A stretch of DNA of 24,524 bases from Vibrio tasmaniensis 1F-187. GTDB taxonomy: Bacteria; Pseudomonadota; Gammaproteobacteria; Enterobacterales; Vibrionaceae. Shown in pieces: positions 8,336 through 16,715 of this stretch. The notes beneath the pieces were generated by a model, which ran no database searches, was not told the origin of the DNA, and saw only the letters and a list, made by a program, of their open reading frames with translations. The translations under genes were made by a program, and so were the position numbers. Where the stretch lies: contig NZ_AJZM02000344.1 in NCBI RefSeq assembly GCF_000272405.2, positions 1 through 24,524 on the forward strand. The letters are read 5' to 3'. The stretch's first letter is position 1, and each line of letters opens with the position of its first letter.

Positions 8336-8851
8336 ATGAGAGGCAGCATGCAAATACATACTTTAGACAAAGCAGGAATCATCAACGAACTGAAGTTCGG
8401 CATCGGGATCAGCCAAGCGGTTGAGCAAGGTCGCCGTGCAGATTTTGCGTTGCTGTTATCTATGTTTTCTAATGATGTTCGCGACTGTACTCCCATCGAC
8501 ACTATTGACGTCACTGAAACGACTGAAGATCGCTTACGTAAGCAATTTGGCGTAGCAGAACCGCAACAACTGCGTTCAAACCAATCGTCGTATGAAATTT
8601 CAGCGCAACAATCGAATCACTTTCATCAAGCTAGCCTTGCCAGCGCCAAGCTAAGCCACTACTTGAAGCCTGAAGCACTTGCTTTCATGCCAGAAGATAC
8701 AGCCGACTTCCCCGAAGAGGTTTACCAAAACCTTTCTGGTCATGACAGGCGTAAACTGGCAAGTAAACAGTTACCTGATTTACCAAATGCGACGCTCTAC
8801 AACGAGCTGTCGACAGCTCAACGTCAATATCAGATTCAGGCGCAAGTATAG
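8336..8851 (+). CDS. VC2046/SO_2500-family protein of unknown function
   Basis: A 171-residue soluble protein with no signal peptide or membrane helix. The N-terminal half (LDKAGIINELKFGIGISQAVEQGRR) looks like the conserved core; the middle is Gln/Ser-rich and the end carries LPNATLYNELSTAQRQYQIQ. I recognise it as the family found next to sodB in vibrios and shewanellae; no biochemical role is known to me. ATG 8336 has AAAGGTG 6 bases upstream and is preferred to ATG 8315, which has no ribosome site; ATG 8348 with GAGAGG just before it is also possible. It is separated from sodB by a terminator, so it needs its own promoter. The 278-base gap that follows shows nothing beyond a weak AACCG/CGGTT inverted repeat near 8966-8982. 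Confidence 0.75.
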   Translation: MRGSMQIHTLDKAGIINELKFGIGISQAVEQGRRADFALLLSMFSNDVRDCTPIDTIDVTETTEDRLRKQFGVAEPQQLRSNQSSYEISAQQSNHFHQASLASAKLSHYLKPEALAFMPEDTADFPEEVYQNLSGHDRRKLASKQLPDLPNATLYNELSTAQRQYQIQAQV

Positions 8852-9129
8852 CCGCTGCCTAGCCGTCCTCTTTCTCACTCAATATTCACGACTATTCTTT
8901 GTTCGATCTTGCTTTTTGAATGATTGATGTAGGCAATATGAACCATCACCTTTGGTCATCATAAAAACCGGAGATGTCGGTTAACACTTGAAGTTACTGC
9001 AAAATGTGACCTGCCACAAAGTTCATAAAAAGTTATCAATGGGTACACCTTAGTTTGAGCCAATTCACACCCGCTGTATGAAATTTAACCCATCCTTATC
9101 CAACATGGACGATTTGCTTAGGTACTGGG

Positions 9130-9813
9130 ATGGAAATAAAAAGCTCAATTATATTGGTAACATCTGCCGGCTCGCGATTGGGAGGAACGATTGCGAATCA
9201 CTTTGTTAACCTTGGAGCCACTGTCATCCTTTGTGATAAAGACGCAAAAGCACTTCAGGCGACTTATTTACAATGTGCCCGCTTCTCCGACTCTGTTTAC
9301 CATTACACGCTCGAAGGGAATGACAGCCAAGCTATCCTCAGCGTATTTGATTTTATTCAAGCCACCTTTAACACTACACCCGATGTTCTGGTCAACAATT
9401 GGATAAGTTCCCCAATGCCTAGTCTAATTGGCGATCAGCCTGTCAGTAGCTTTATCAATGATCTGTCTGCTATGGCATCGACCCTTTTCGCATTTGGGCA
9501 AATCAGGGCAGAGAGGTTACGAGAGCAAGACAAAGAAGGCGTAATTGTGAATGTGATATCTCACGATGACTTTCATGATGTGTCAGGCTTAGAGAGCGCA
9601 AACTCCATGATTACCGGCTTTACCCATAGCTGGGCGAAAGAACTGACGCCATTTGGTATTCGAGTCGGCGGTGTTGTCCCTGCCGTTCATAACTCCGAAG
9701 GCAAGCTCAATGGGTGTCACTGGGCACAACTGCAAGACGAACTGACCAGAACAATGGAATACATTGTATCTAATGATTACTTTAGCGGACGGGTTGTAGC
9801 TGCAGAGGTGTAA
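9130..9813 (+). CDS. Short-chain dehydrogenase fold protein with degenerate active site
   Basis: A 227-residue Rossmann-fold protein. The cofactor loop is VTSAGSRLGGTIA (classical TGxxxGxG altered), followed by a strand ending LCDKDAKAL. The NNAG motif reads NNWI. The VNVIS strand keeps the serine position, but where the YxxxK motif should be, counted back from the GFTHSWAKEL helix, the residues are Leu (for Tyr) and Asn (for Lys). The family needs both for hydride transfer, so this protein is probably not a normal dehydrogenase; it may bind a nucleotide or another ligand. It stands alone between sodB/VC2046 and the convergent adhE. Three 18-bp repeats run over its stop codon (9801-9849). AGG before a TGGG stretch precedes the ATG. 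Confidence 0.85.
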   Translation: MEIKSSIILVTSAGSRLGGTIANHFVNLGATVILCDKDAKALQATYLQCARFSDSVYHYTLEGNDSQAILSVFDFIQATFNTTPDVLVNNWISSPMPSLIGDQPVSSFINDLSAMASTLFAFGQIRAERLREQDKEGVIVNVISHDDFHDVSGLESANSMITGFTHSWAKELTPFGIRVGGVVPAVHNSEGKLNGCHWAQLQDELTRTMEYIVSNDYFSGRVVAAEV

Positions 9814-9849
9814 GCGTCTGCGGAGGTGTAAGCGTCTGCGGAGGTGTAA
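9801..9849. repeat. 18-bp tandem repeat, 2.7 copies, across the SDR stop codon
   Basis: The units are 9801-9818, 9819-9836 and a partial third from 9837, each reading TGC(A/G)GAGGTGTAAGCGTC. The first unit contains the end of the reading frame and its TAA, so every extra copy repeats the stop codon. It is a probable replication-slippage array, possibly variable between strains. Confidence 0.85.
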
Positions 9850-9883
9850 ATGGATAATAAAAAATAAACCTATTTCAATTCAC

Positions 9884-9917
9884 ATAAAAAAAGCCCCAAC
9901 CTTTCGGTTGGGGCTTT
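9884..9917 (-). terminator. Strong terminator of adhE (possibly bidirectional)
   Basis: A perfect 12-bp GC-rich stem (9890-9901 with 9906-9917) with a 4-base loop. The minus-strand transcript ends in a long T run; the plus strand has TTTGAATTT, so it may also stop the SDR gene. Confidence 0.92.
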
Positions 9918-9978
9918 GAATTTCCCGATAGATAAGTATCGTGCTAGCGAAAACCTATCTCAAACTAATGCTTACTTA

Positions 9979-12687
9979 TTATGCGTTAGCTTTTTCTTTT
10001 TTAGCTTTTGGTGCTGCTTTTTCTTCAGCTGGCTTTTGGTCAGCTTTCTTCAAAATTACAGTCGTACCTTCAAAAGTTTCACCTTCAACGTATGCTTTAC
10101 CGAAGTAAGACGTTGTTAGAACTTCTTTAAGCTCAGTGATTAGAGGGTAACGTGGGTTAGCACCTGTACACTGGTCATCGAACGCTTCAACAGCTAGCTC
10201 GTCTAGTTTAGCGATGAAGTCAGACTCGTTAACACCCGCAGCCTGGATAGACAGTGGGATGTCTAGGTCAACTTTAAGCTCTTCTAACCAAGTCAGTAGA
10301 CGTTCAATCTTCTGAGCAGTACGGTCACCAGCTTGGCTTAGGCCTAGGTGGTCAGCAACTTCAGCATAACGACGACGTGCTTGTGGGCGGTCGTACTGAG
10401 AGAATGCAGTCTGCTTAGTTGGGTTATCGTTCGCGTTGTAACGTACAACGTTTGAGATAAGTAGTGCGTTTGCAAGACCGTGTGGTAGGTGGAACTCAGC
10501 ACCAATTTTGTGAGCCATTGAGTGACATACACCTAGGAATGCGTTCGCAAAGGCAATACCAGCAATCGTTGCAGCGTTGTGTACTTTCTCACGAGCGATT
10601 GGGTCTGCTGAACCGTTTTTGTAGCTTGATGGTAGGTATTCTTTAAGCATCTTAAGAGCTTGTAGAGCTTGACCATCTGAGTATTCGTTCGCAAGAACTG
10701 ATACGTAAGCTTCAAGAGCGTGAGTTACTGCATCGTAACCACCGAACGCTGTTAGAGACTTAGGCATGTTCATTACTAGGTTAGCATCAACAACAGCCAT
10801 GTTTGGCGTGATTTCGTAATCCGCTAGCGGGTACTTAGCACCTGTTTTGTCGTCAGTAACAACCGCGAATGGCGTAACTTCTGAACCCGTACCTGAAGTA
10901 GTAGTGATACATACTAGCTCAGCTTTTTTACCCATTTTAGGGAACTTGTAGATACGTTTACGGATATCCATAAAGCGCATTGCTAGTTCTTCGAAGTGAG
11001 TTTCTGGGTGCTCGTACATAACCCACATGATCTTAGCAGCATCCATTGGAGAACCGCCACCTAGAGCAAGGATTACGTCAGGTTGGAAGCTCTTCATTGC
11101 TTCAGCGCCTTTCTCAACAACAGACAGTGTTGGATCCGCTTCTACATCGAAGAATACTTGAACTTCAATACCTTGCGCTTTCAGAATTTGTACTACATCG
11201 TCTGCGTAACCGTTGTTGAATAGGAAACGGTCCGTTACTAGGAATGCGCGTTTCTTACCTTCTAGGTCGCTCATAGCGATTGGAAGGCTGCCACGACGGA
11301 AGTAGATAGACTTAGGTAGTTTGTGCCACAACATATTTTCAGCTCGCTTCGCTACAGTTTTCTTGTTGATAAGGTGCTTAGGACCTACGTTCTCAGAGAT
11401 AGAGTTACCACCCCATGAACCACAACCAAGAGTTAGAGAAGGTGCAACGTTAAAGTTGTACAGGTCACCGATACCACCGTGAGTAGTCGGGATGTTGATT
11501 AGGATACGAGCCGTCTTCATCTTGTCACCGAAGTAACGGATGCGATCTGCGTTTACGTCTTGGTTAGTGTAAAGACCAGATGTGTGACCGATACCACCGA
11601 TTTCAACCATAGTTACTGCTTGAGCAACAGCGTCTTCGAAATCGTCTGCGCGGAATAGACCTAGAGTTGGAGACAGTTTCTCGTGAGCAAATTCGTCATC
11701 GTAAGAAACTTTACCAAGGCCTTCACCTACAAGTACTTTTGTATCAGCAGGAACTTTAACACCCGCCATTTCAGCGATTGCTGGAGCAGGTTGACCTACG
11801 ATTTTAGCGTTTAGGTTGCCGTCGATAAGAAGAACTTTACGTACTTTATCTGCGTCAGCTTTAGATAAAACGTGAGCTTTGTGAGAAGCAAAACGCTCTT
11901 TAACTTCGTCATATACTTCGCTAACTACGATTGCAGCTTGCTCAGAAGCACATACAACACCATTATCGAATGTTTTAGACATAAGGATAGATGCTACTGC
12001 ACGTTTGATGTCAGCTGTTTCATCGATAACTACAGGAACGTTACCAGCACCAACACCGATAGCAGGCTTACCAGAAGAATATGCTGCTTTAACCATGCCT
12101 GGACCACCAGTAGCAAGGATAAGTGCGATACCGTCGTGCTTCATCAGCGCGTTAGAAAGCTCTACAGATGGTTGGTCGATCCAACCGATGATGTCTTTTG
12201 GTGCACCCGCTGCTACAGCTGCGTCTAGAACAAGCTTCGCTGCGTCGTTAGTTGAGTTCTTTGCACGTGGGTGTGGCGAGAAGATGATGCCGTTACGTGT
12301 TTTAAGAGAGATTAGAGATTTGAAGATCGCTGTAGAAGTTGGGTTCGTTGTTGGAACGATACCACAGATGATACCTACAGGCTCAGCGATAGTCATCGTG
12401 CCTAGGCTTTCATCTTCATCAAGAATGCCACATGTTTTTTCGTCTTTGTATTTGTTGTAGATAAATTCAGATGCAAAGTGGTTTTTGATAACCTTATCTT
12501 CAACAATACCCATTCCAGATTCAGCAACTGCTTGTTGTGCAAGTGGGATACGAGCGTGGTTAGCAGCAAGAGAAGCTGCGCGGAAGATTGCGTCTACTTT
12601 CTCTTGAGAGAATGTTGCAAACTCTTCTTGTGCTGCTTTAACGCGTGCTACTAGAGCATCAAGTTCCGCTAAGTTAGTTACAGGCAT
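9979..12687 (-). CDS. adhE: Bifunctional acetaldehyde-CoA / alcohol dehydrogenase
   Basis: A 902-residue fusion that reduces acetyl-CoA to acetaldehyde and then to ethanol, re-oxidising two NADH in fermentation. Residues 1 to about 440 are the aldehyde dehydrogenase half, with catalytic C246 in NGVVCASEQ, the same number as in E. coli. From about 455 the iron-dependent alcohol dehydrogenase half has ALGGGSPMDAAK for NAD, and metal ligands in DAVTHALEAY and GVCHSMAHKIGAEFHLPHG. The enzyme forms spirosome filaments in E. coli. The C-terminus carries a lysine/alanine/glutamate-rich tail that makes it about 11 residues longer than the E. coli protein. AGGAG lies 8 bases before ATG. The upstream gap contains a promoter with an FNR-like site centred at -41.5, fitting anaerobic induction. 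Confidence 0.98.
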   Translation of the reverse strand: MPVTNLAELDALVARVKAAQEEFATFSQEKVDAIFRAASLAANHARIPLAQQAVAESGMGIVEDKVIKNHFASEFIYNKYKDEKTCGILDEDESLGTMTIAEPVGIICGIVPTTNPTSTAIFKSLISLKTRNGIIFSPHPRAKNSTNDAAKLVLDAAVAAGAPKDIIGWIDQPSVELSNALMKHDGIALILATGGPGMVKAAYSSGKPAIGVGAGNVPVVIDETADIKRAVASILMSKTFDNGVVCASEQAAIVVSEVYDEVKERFASHKAHVLSKADADKVRKVLLIDGNLNAKIVGQPAPAIAEMAGVKVPADTKVLVGEGLGKVSYDDEFAHEKLSPTLGLFRADDFEDAVAQAVTMVEIGGIGHTSGLYTNQDVNADRIRYFGDKMKTARILINIPTTHGGIGDLYNFNVAPSLTLGCGSWGGNSISENVGPKHLINKKTVAKRAENMLWHKLPKSIYFRRGSLPIAMSDLEGKKRAFLVTDRFLFNNGYADDVVQILKAQGIEVQVFFDVEADPTLSVVEKGAEAMKSFQPDVILALGGGSPMDAAKIMWVMYEHPETHFEELAMRFMDIRKRIYKFPKMGKKAELVCITTTSGTGSEVTPFAVVTDDKTGAKYPLADYEITPNMAVVDANLVMNMPKSLTAFGGYDAVTHALEAYVSVLANEYSDGQALQALKMLKEYLPSSYKNGSADPIAREKVHNAATIAGIAFANAFLGVCHSMAHKIGAEFHLPHGLANALLISNVVRYNANDNPTKQTAFSQYDRPQARRRYAEVADHLGLSQAGDRTAQKIERLLTWLEELKVDLDIPLSIQAAGVNESDFIAKLDELAVEAFDDQCTGANPRYPLITELKEVLTTSYFGKAYVEGETFEGTTVILKKADQKPAEEKAAPKAKKEKANA

Positions 12688-12790
12688 GGTGGATCTCCTA
12701 AAATAATAAATATTAAAAACTTTTTATTAATTTCGCTGCTTGCTTTTAACCTCAAACAACAACGTTCTTAGTAAATTGCTTTCAGGACTG

Positions 12791-12832
12791 AGTATATTAT
12801 TTCACAGTGTGAAAAAAATTGACCCAGATCAG
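12791..12832 (-). promoter_or_regulatory. adhE promoter with FNR-like activator site and internal palindrome
   Basis: On the minus strand TATACT (12791-12796) is a good -10 with a predicted start near 12784, about 97 bases before the ATG. An FNR-like box, TTGAC-CCAG-ATCAG (12819-12832), is centred between 12825 and 12826, that is at -41.5, the standard class II activator position; the -35 is poor, as expected for an activated promoter. A 15-base palindrome TTTCACAGTGTGAAA (12800-12814) with perfect 7-bp arms lies between them, where a repressor would act. The rest of the 640-base gap to ychE (12833-13327) is AT-rich and shows no gene; TTGTCC with GACTAT (13248-13276) is only a weak ychE promoter candidate. 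Confidence 0.55.
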
Positions 12833-13327
12833 TTACCCAAAAAGAATTAACCAAAAAGTAGTAAGGCAATCGCAAAAACATGCTTAAGATGATGATTTAT
12901 ATAGATTAAAATCACACTTTTCGTTAGTTCAAAAAACAAGCAAACAGACAAACTTTTTCTACATAGAGTCATAAACTGTAAAAAAGTTTCATTTTTAGTC
13001 AGTTAAATTACATGTATACAGCCATATTCGTGCTACTGAGAGTATATCCATACCGTTGCACGGGCTAGATTTTGACATAATTTTTATTAAATTCGTGCGG
13101 CAGTTAACAGTTACTCGATAATAAATTACAAAATGAAACACTAACAACCAACTCGCAACACCGCCAATACAAAAGTGATATTCAATTAGTTTTTCTAAAA
13201 ATAATCCCCTATTTCAGGTTAGTTTTTTTCATTCGTGCAAATCCGATTTGTCCCTTACATTACGCGCTCAGACTATTCACCGAATCAAACCTTCAACCTT
13301 AAAATTCGCTAACTGGAGATCGCTCTC

Positions 13328-13966
13328 ATGCAAGGCTTAGAACTCGCAATTTTTATGCAATTCTTCCTTGGGCTTGTTGCTGCCGTAAACCCAATCGGCA
13401 TCATGCCTGTTTTTGTTTCCCTTACTGCACATATGCCGCCAGAAGAGAGGAACAGGACAGCCTTACAAGCCAACATTGCTGTTGCCGTTATCCTGATTGT
13501 GTCGCTTGTCGCGGGGCAAATGCTGCTTGATATGTTTAGCATCTCCCTGGATTCATTTCGTGTTGCAGGTGGTTTGCTATTATTGAGCATCGCATTTTCG
13601 ATGATGAGCGGTAAGCTCGGTGAAGATAAGCAGAATAAACAAGAGAAATCTGAATACATCAGCAAAGAGCAAATCGGTGTTGTTCCTCTTGCGATGCCAT
13701 TAATGGCGGGCCCCGGGGCAATCAGCTCGACCATTGTTTACGGATCTCGTTACCCTGCAGCCATTGATACTGTGGGAATTGGCATTAGCATCATCGCGTT
13801 TGCAACCTGCTCTTGGCTTCTGTTCCGTTCAGCGCCGGTTATCGTTCGCTTTTTAGGTCAAACGGGTATCAATGTGATCACGCGTATCATGGGCTTGATT
13901 CTTGGCGCATTGGGCATCGAGTTCATCGCCAATGGCCTACGTAATTTGTTCCCAGGTTTGGCATAA
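13328..13966 (+). CDS. ychE: MarC-family inner membrane protein YchE
   Basis: A 212-residue membrane protein with about six helices. It carries the MarC-family AVNPIG motif near the N-terminus, and GKLGEDKQNKQEKSE followed by IGVVPLAMPLMAGPGAISS is nearly the same as in E. coli YchE, which also neighbours adhE. The MarC name comes from an early link to antibiotic resistance that did not hold up; transport of amino acids or other small molecules has been proposed for the family, but the substrate here is unknown. TGGAG precedes the ATG by about 9 bases. It is divergent from adhE; whether they share control is not shown. Confidence 0.92.
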   Translation: MQGLELAIFMQFFLGLVAAVNPIGIMPVFVSLTAHMPPEERNRTALQANIAVAVILIVSLVAGQMLLDMFSISLDSFRVAGGLLLLSIAFSMMSGKLGEDKQNKQEKSEYISKEQIGVVPLAMPLMAGPGAISSTIVYGSRYPAAIDTVGIGISIIAFATCSWLLFRSAPVIVRFLGQTGINVITRIMGLILGALGIEFIANGLRNLFPGLA

Positions 13967-14020
13967 CGTTTAACGGTAATCCGGTTGCTCTATAAAAGGC
14001 AACAATATTGCAATATAGAT

Positions 14021-14060
14021 GAGGCGAGTAAAGCAATTGGGCTTTCACTCGCCTCGTTAT
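14021..14060 (+). terminator. Terminator-like stem-loop after ychE
   Basis: A 14-bp stem (GAGGCGAGT plus AAAGC) with a one-base bulge and a 6-base loop, followed by GTTATTAT, a weak T tail. It lies 54 bases after the ychE stop. Confidence 0.6.
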
Positions 14061-14115
14061 TATGAAGCTTGTATAATGACTGTTAATGCATTTAACAAAA
14101 GATGAATCTCTCCCT

Positions 14116-14958
14116 ATGTCACGCAAGCCACTCAAGCATCATTTGTACGTCATTATCTTTGGTACTCACACACCAGCCGGACGTGCATTTGATATTTCTC
14201 TGATCGTTGCAATCTTGGCTTCGCTATTGGTTCTGATCTTAGAGTCCATCCCTAATGTGATGAGCGAATGGTCACAGCAGCTGCGTTATATTGAATACAC
14301 TTTTACTGCTCTCTTCACTCTTGAGTATTTGTTGAGGCTCTATTGTTCTCCGAAACCAAAATCTTATGCCACCAGCTTTTATGGTGTCGTGGACCTATTG
14401 GCGATTCTTCCGACCTACCTAGCGATCATCTTCCCAGGCGCTTCATTTATGGGTGTGGTGAGACTGCTGCGTGTGATGCGTATCTTCCGAATCCTAAAAC
14501 TGGTTCGCTACCTACAAGATTCAAACATTCTGTTACGTTCACTGTTAATGGCAAGACGAAAGATACTGATCTTTTTCAGCACAGTGGGCATCTTAGTTGT
14601 TATCTTCGGCGCGCTTATCTTTGTTATTGAAGGGCCAGAAAATGGCTTTACAAGTATTCCCCACAGTATTTATTGGGCAATCGTAACCATTACTACGGTT
14701 GGCTACGGTGACATGATCCCTCAAACCGCGTTAGGTAAAGCGATCGCTTCTCTGACCATGCTATTGGGTTACTCTATTTTAGCGGTGCCGACAGGGATTA
14801 TTACCGCAGAGCTCAGCAATGAGATGAACTCGCACAAAGAGTTGGTAAAGTGTCCGAACTGTAACCGCGCCGGCCATGATTCGGATGCTATGTATTGCAA
14901 ACACTGTGCGAGTGAATTGGCAGACCCCGACAAGCGTGTCGTTACTGAAGAGAAATAA
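14116..14958 (+). CDS. Voltage-gated potassium channel with C-terminal zinc ribbon
   Basis: A 280-residue inner membrane protein of the six-helix Kv type. S4 carries arginines or lysine at every third position (VRLLRVMRIFRILKLVR, residues about 117-133), the pore has the potassium filter T194-V-G-Y-G-D199, and S6 follows. The cytosolic tail has two CxxC knuckles, C246/C249 and C261/C264, a zinc-ribbon pattern not found in the plain channel core. Four subunits should form one pore. ATG 14116 (MSRKPLKHH) is chosen over ATG 14086 because TATAAT at 14072-14077 would start transcription at about 14084 and 14086 has no ribosome site; the site before 14116 is also weak, so the start is uncertain. 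It stands alone between ychE and the convergent asd. Confidence 0.9.
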   Translation: MSRKPLKHHLYVIIFGTHTPAGRAFDISLIVAILASLLVLILESIPNVMSEWSQQLRYIEYTFTALFTLEYLLRLYCSPKPKSYATSFYGVVDLLAILPTYLAIIFPGASFMGVVRLLRVMRIFRILKLVRYLQDSNILLRSLLMARRKILIFFSTVGILVVIFGALIFVIEGPENGFTSIPHSIYWAIVTITTVGYGDMIPQTALGKAIASLTMLLGYSILAVPTGIITAELSNEMNSHKELVKCPNCNRAGHDSDAMYCKHCASELADPDKRVVTEEK

Positions 14959-15029
14959 AAGCAGACACGAGATGCGAAGAGATTTAAGGGCAGTTTCGAG
15001 GGCCGAATAACGAGATATCAATAAACTAA

Positions 15030-15058
15030 AAAGGGTTGACGTTTATCGTCAACCCTTT
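15030..15058. terminator. Bidirectional terminator between the channel gene and asd
   Basis: A perfect 12-bp stem AAAGGGTTGACG with its complement and a 5-base loop. The minus strand continues into TTTTTAGTTT and the plus strand into TTTCGGTTT, so it can stop both convergent genes, best for asd. Confidence 0.85.
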
Positions 15059-15096
15059 CGGTTTATCAGCTAATAGAATTTAAGCAATCTTGCCGA

Positions 15097-16215
15097 TTAC
15101 GCTTTCTCCGCAAGGATAATGCGTAAAGTACGGCGTAGTGGTTCTGCAGCACCCCAAAGTAATTGGTCACCTACCGTGAACGCATTCAGGAAATCGTTAC
15201 CCATCGACATCTTACGCAGACGACCGACTGGTACAGACATTGTGCCTGTTACTTTCGCTGGTGTTAGCTCCTGCGCAGTGATGTCTCGGTCATTAGGAAT
15301 CACTTTAACCCAATCATTGTGCGTCGCGATGATCTCTTCGATCTCGTCCATAGGCACGTCTTGCTTAAGCTTAATCGTTAGTGCTTGAGCGTGACAACGC
15401 ATTGCACCGATTCGTACACAAGTACCATCAATTGGGATTGGCTGTCCATCTAGGCCAAGAATCTTGTTCGCTTCAACGCCGGCTTTCCACTCTTCTTTGC
15501 TTTGACCGTTTTCACGCTTCACATCGATCCAAGGAATCAGTGAGCCCGCAAGCGGAGCACCGAACTGATCGGTTGGAAATGAAGATGAACGAATGGTATC
15601 AGCGACTTTCTTATCGATATCTAGAATTGAACTTGAAGGGTTCGCTAACTCAGAACTTACGCTGTCGTTGATCACACCCATTTGTGAGATCAGTTCACGC
15701 ATGTTCTTAGCGCCCGCACCTGAAGCGGCTTGGTAAGTCATGGCACTCATCCACTCAACCATGCCTTTCTCGTATAGACCACCCAAAGCCATAAGCATTA
15801 AGCTCACAGTACAGTTACCGCCTACGAAAGTGTTAGTCCCGCCGTGGATGCCTTGTTGGATTTGAGCCAAGTTAACAGGATCAAGAGTGATGATTGAATC
15901 CGCGTCCATACGTAAGGTAGAAGCCGCATCAATCCAGTAGCCTTTCCAACCTGCTTGACGCAGTGCTGGGTATACTTTTGAGGTGTAGTCTCCGCCTTGA
16001 CAGGTAATCACCGCATCAAGCTGTTTTAGGCTATCAATATCAAAAGCGTCTTGAAGTAGACCCGCATCTTTACCACCCAAAACAGGGGCAGGAATACCAA
16101 TCTGAGACGTACTGTAATAAACAGGTTCAATCAAGTCGAAATCTTTCTCTTCAACCATACGTTGCATCAATACAGAACCAACCATACCGCGCCAACCAAC
16201 TAGACCTACTCTCAT
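15097..16215 (-). CDS. asd: Aspartate-semialdehyde dehydrogenase
   Basis: A 372-residue cytoplasmic enzyme reducing aspartyl phosphate to aspartate semialdehyde with NADPH, the branch step toward lysine, diaminopimelate, methionine and threonine. The N-terminal nucleotide loop is [13 protein letters not shown], catalytic C135 lies in GGNCTVSLM, and H275 in RCHAQALT is the catalytic base, in agreement with the gram-negative E. coli-type enzyme. V. cholerae has two asd genes, and this one matches its E. coli-like copy; a second copy elsewhere is possible. GGAGAG precedes the ATG. A TTGAGT / TATAGA promoter with a 17-base spacer lies just upstream. Confidence 0.97.
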   Translation of the reverse strand: MRVGLVGWRGMVGSVLMQRMVEEKDFDLIEPVYYSTSQIGIPAPVLGGKDAGLLQDAFDIDSLKQLDAVITCQGGDYTSKVYPALRQAGWKGYWIDAASTLRMDADSIITLDPVNLAQIQQGIHGGTNTFVGGNCTVSLMLMALGGLYEKGMVEWMSAMTYQAASGAGAKNMRELISQMGVINDSVSSELANPSSSILDIDKKVADTIRSSSFPTDQFGAPLAGSLIPWIDVKRENGQSKEEWKAGVEANKILGLDGQPIPIDGTCVRIGAMRCHAQALTIKLKQDVPMDEIEEIIATHNDWVKVIPNDRDITAQELTPAKVTGTMSVPVGRLRKMSMGNDFLNAFTVGDQLLWGAAEPLRRTLRIILAEKA

Positions 16216-16256
16216 CGCTCACTCTCCATGTATAAATTAAAAATTGCTCTCCCCCA

Positions 16257-16303
16257 TCTATAAGTTTTTCAGAAACAGAACTCAAGTGCTTTTTGTCAAA
16301 AAG
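16257..16303 (-). promoter_or_regulatory. Candidate asd promoter with adjoining palindrome
   Basis: On the minus strand TTGAGT (16280-16285) and TATAGA (16257-16262) are separated by exactly 17 bases. Immediately upstream is a perfect palindrome CTTTTTG-T-CAAAAAG (16289-16303), a possible operator. No lysine riboswitch signature was seen on either strand. Confidence 0.4.
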
Positions 16304-16581
16304 TGTAACTTTTTCGTTTCTTTTAAGTGAACGCAATGAATCGTGCAGTTATCCCTGTATCGACATTTAATATCCACCTCATTGATAAAACGCCCATTAT
16401 CCTCAAATTCAAACATTTGCATCGCCAAAGCAGCTTAATCCTACTCGCGTCACAAACAGTAAATCCCTCTTTTTAATCAATACTATCTAGAATAATACTT
16501 CACAAAACGAAAACAACGTGCGACAAGTTTCAACATGTAACAACCATGAACTTAACAATATTTCAGATAATGAAACCATAA

Positions 16582-16635
16582 TTGACTGCGTTAACAGTCA
16601 AATATCACAACTTGGACGTATTTTTTCGATATAAT
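16582..16635 (+). promoter_or_regulatory. Palindrome and -10 box upstream of nhaC
   Basis: TTGACTG-N6-CAGTCAA (16582-16601) has perfect 7-bp arms, and a consensus TATAAT stands at 16630-16635 without a good -35, which would suit an activated promoter. The remainder of the 500-base asd-nhaC gap (16304-16581 and 16636-16700) is AT-rich with no gene seen. Confidence 0.35.
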
Positions 16636-16715
16636 AAACTAATTACTGTAGTGTCCGTTTTGCACCACACACCAAAACGAAGCACTATAAATGCTCGAAA
16701 TCACAAGAGGCTTTT

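Noticed and set aside
8966..8982. AACCG/CGGTT inverted repeat as terminator of the VC2046-family gene
   Set aside because: The stem is only 5 bp, no T run follows, and it lies more than 100 bases from the stop.
12005..12460. 151-codon open frame on the plus strand inside adhE
   Set aside because: It is the antisense shadow of a well conserved, certain coding region and has no ribosome site or family resemblance.
13309..13734. 141-codon open frame on the minus strand over ychE
   Set aside because: It is an antisense shadow of YchE; the plus-strand protein is clearly the real one.
14086..14115. Upstream ATG adding ten residues to the potassium channel
   Set aside because: It lacks a ribosome site and falls almost at the predicted transcription start from TATAAT at 14072; the extra residues are not channel-like.
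16216..16715. Lysine riboswitch between asd and nhaC
   Set aside because: The location would suit it, but none of the conserved L-box core segments appear on either strand.
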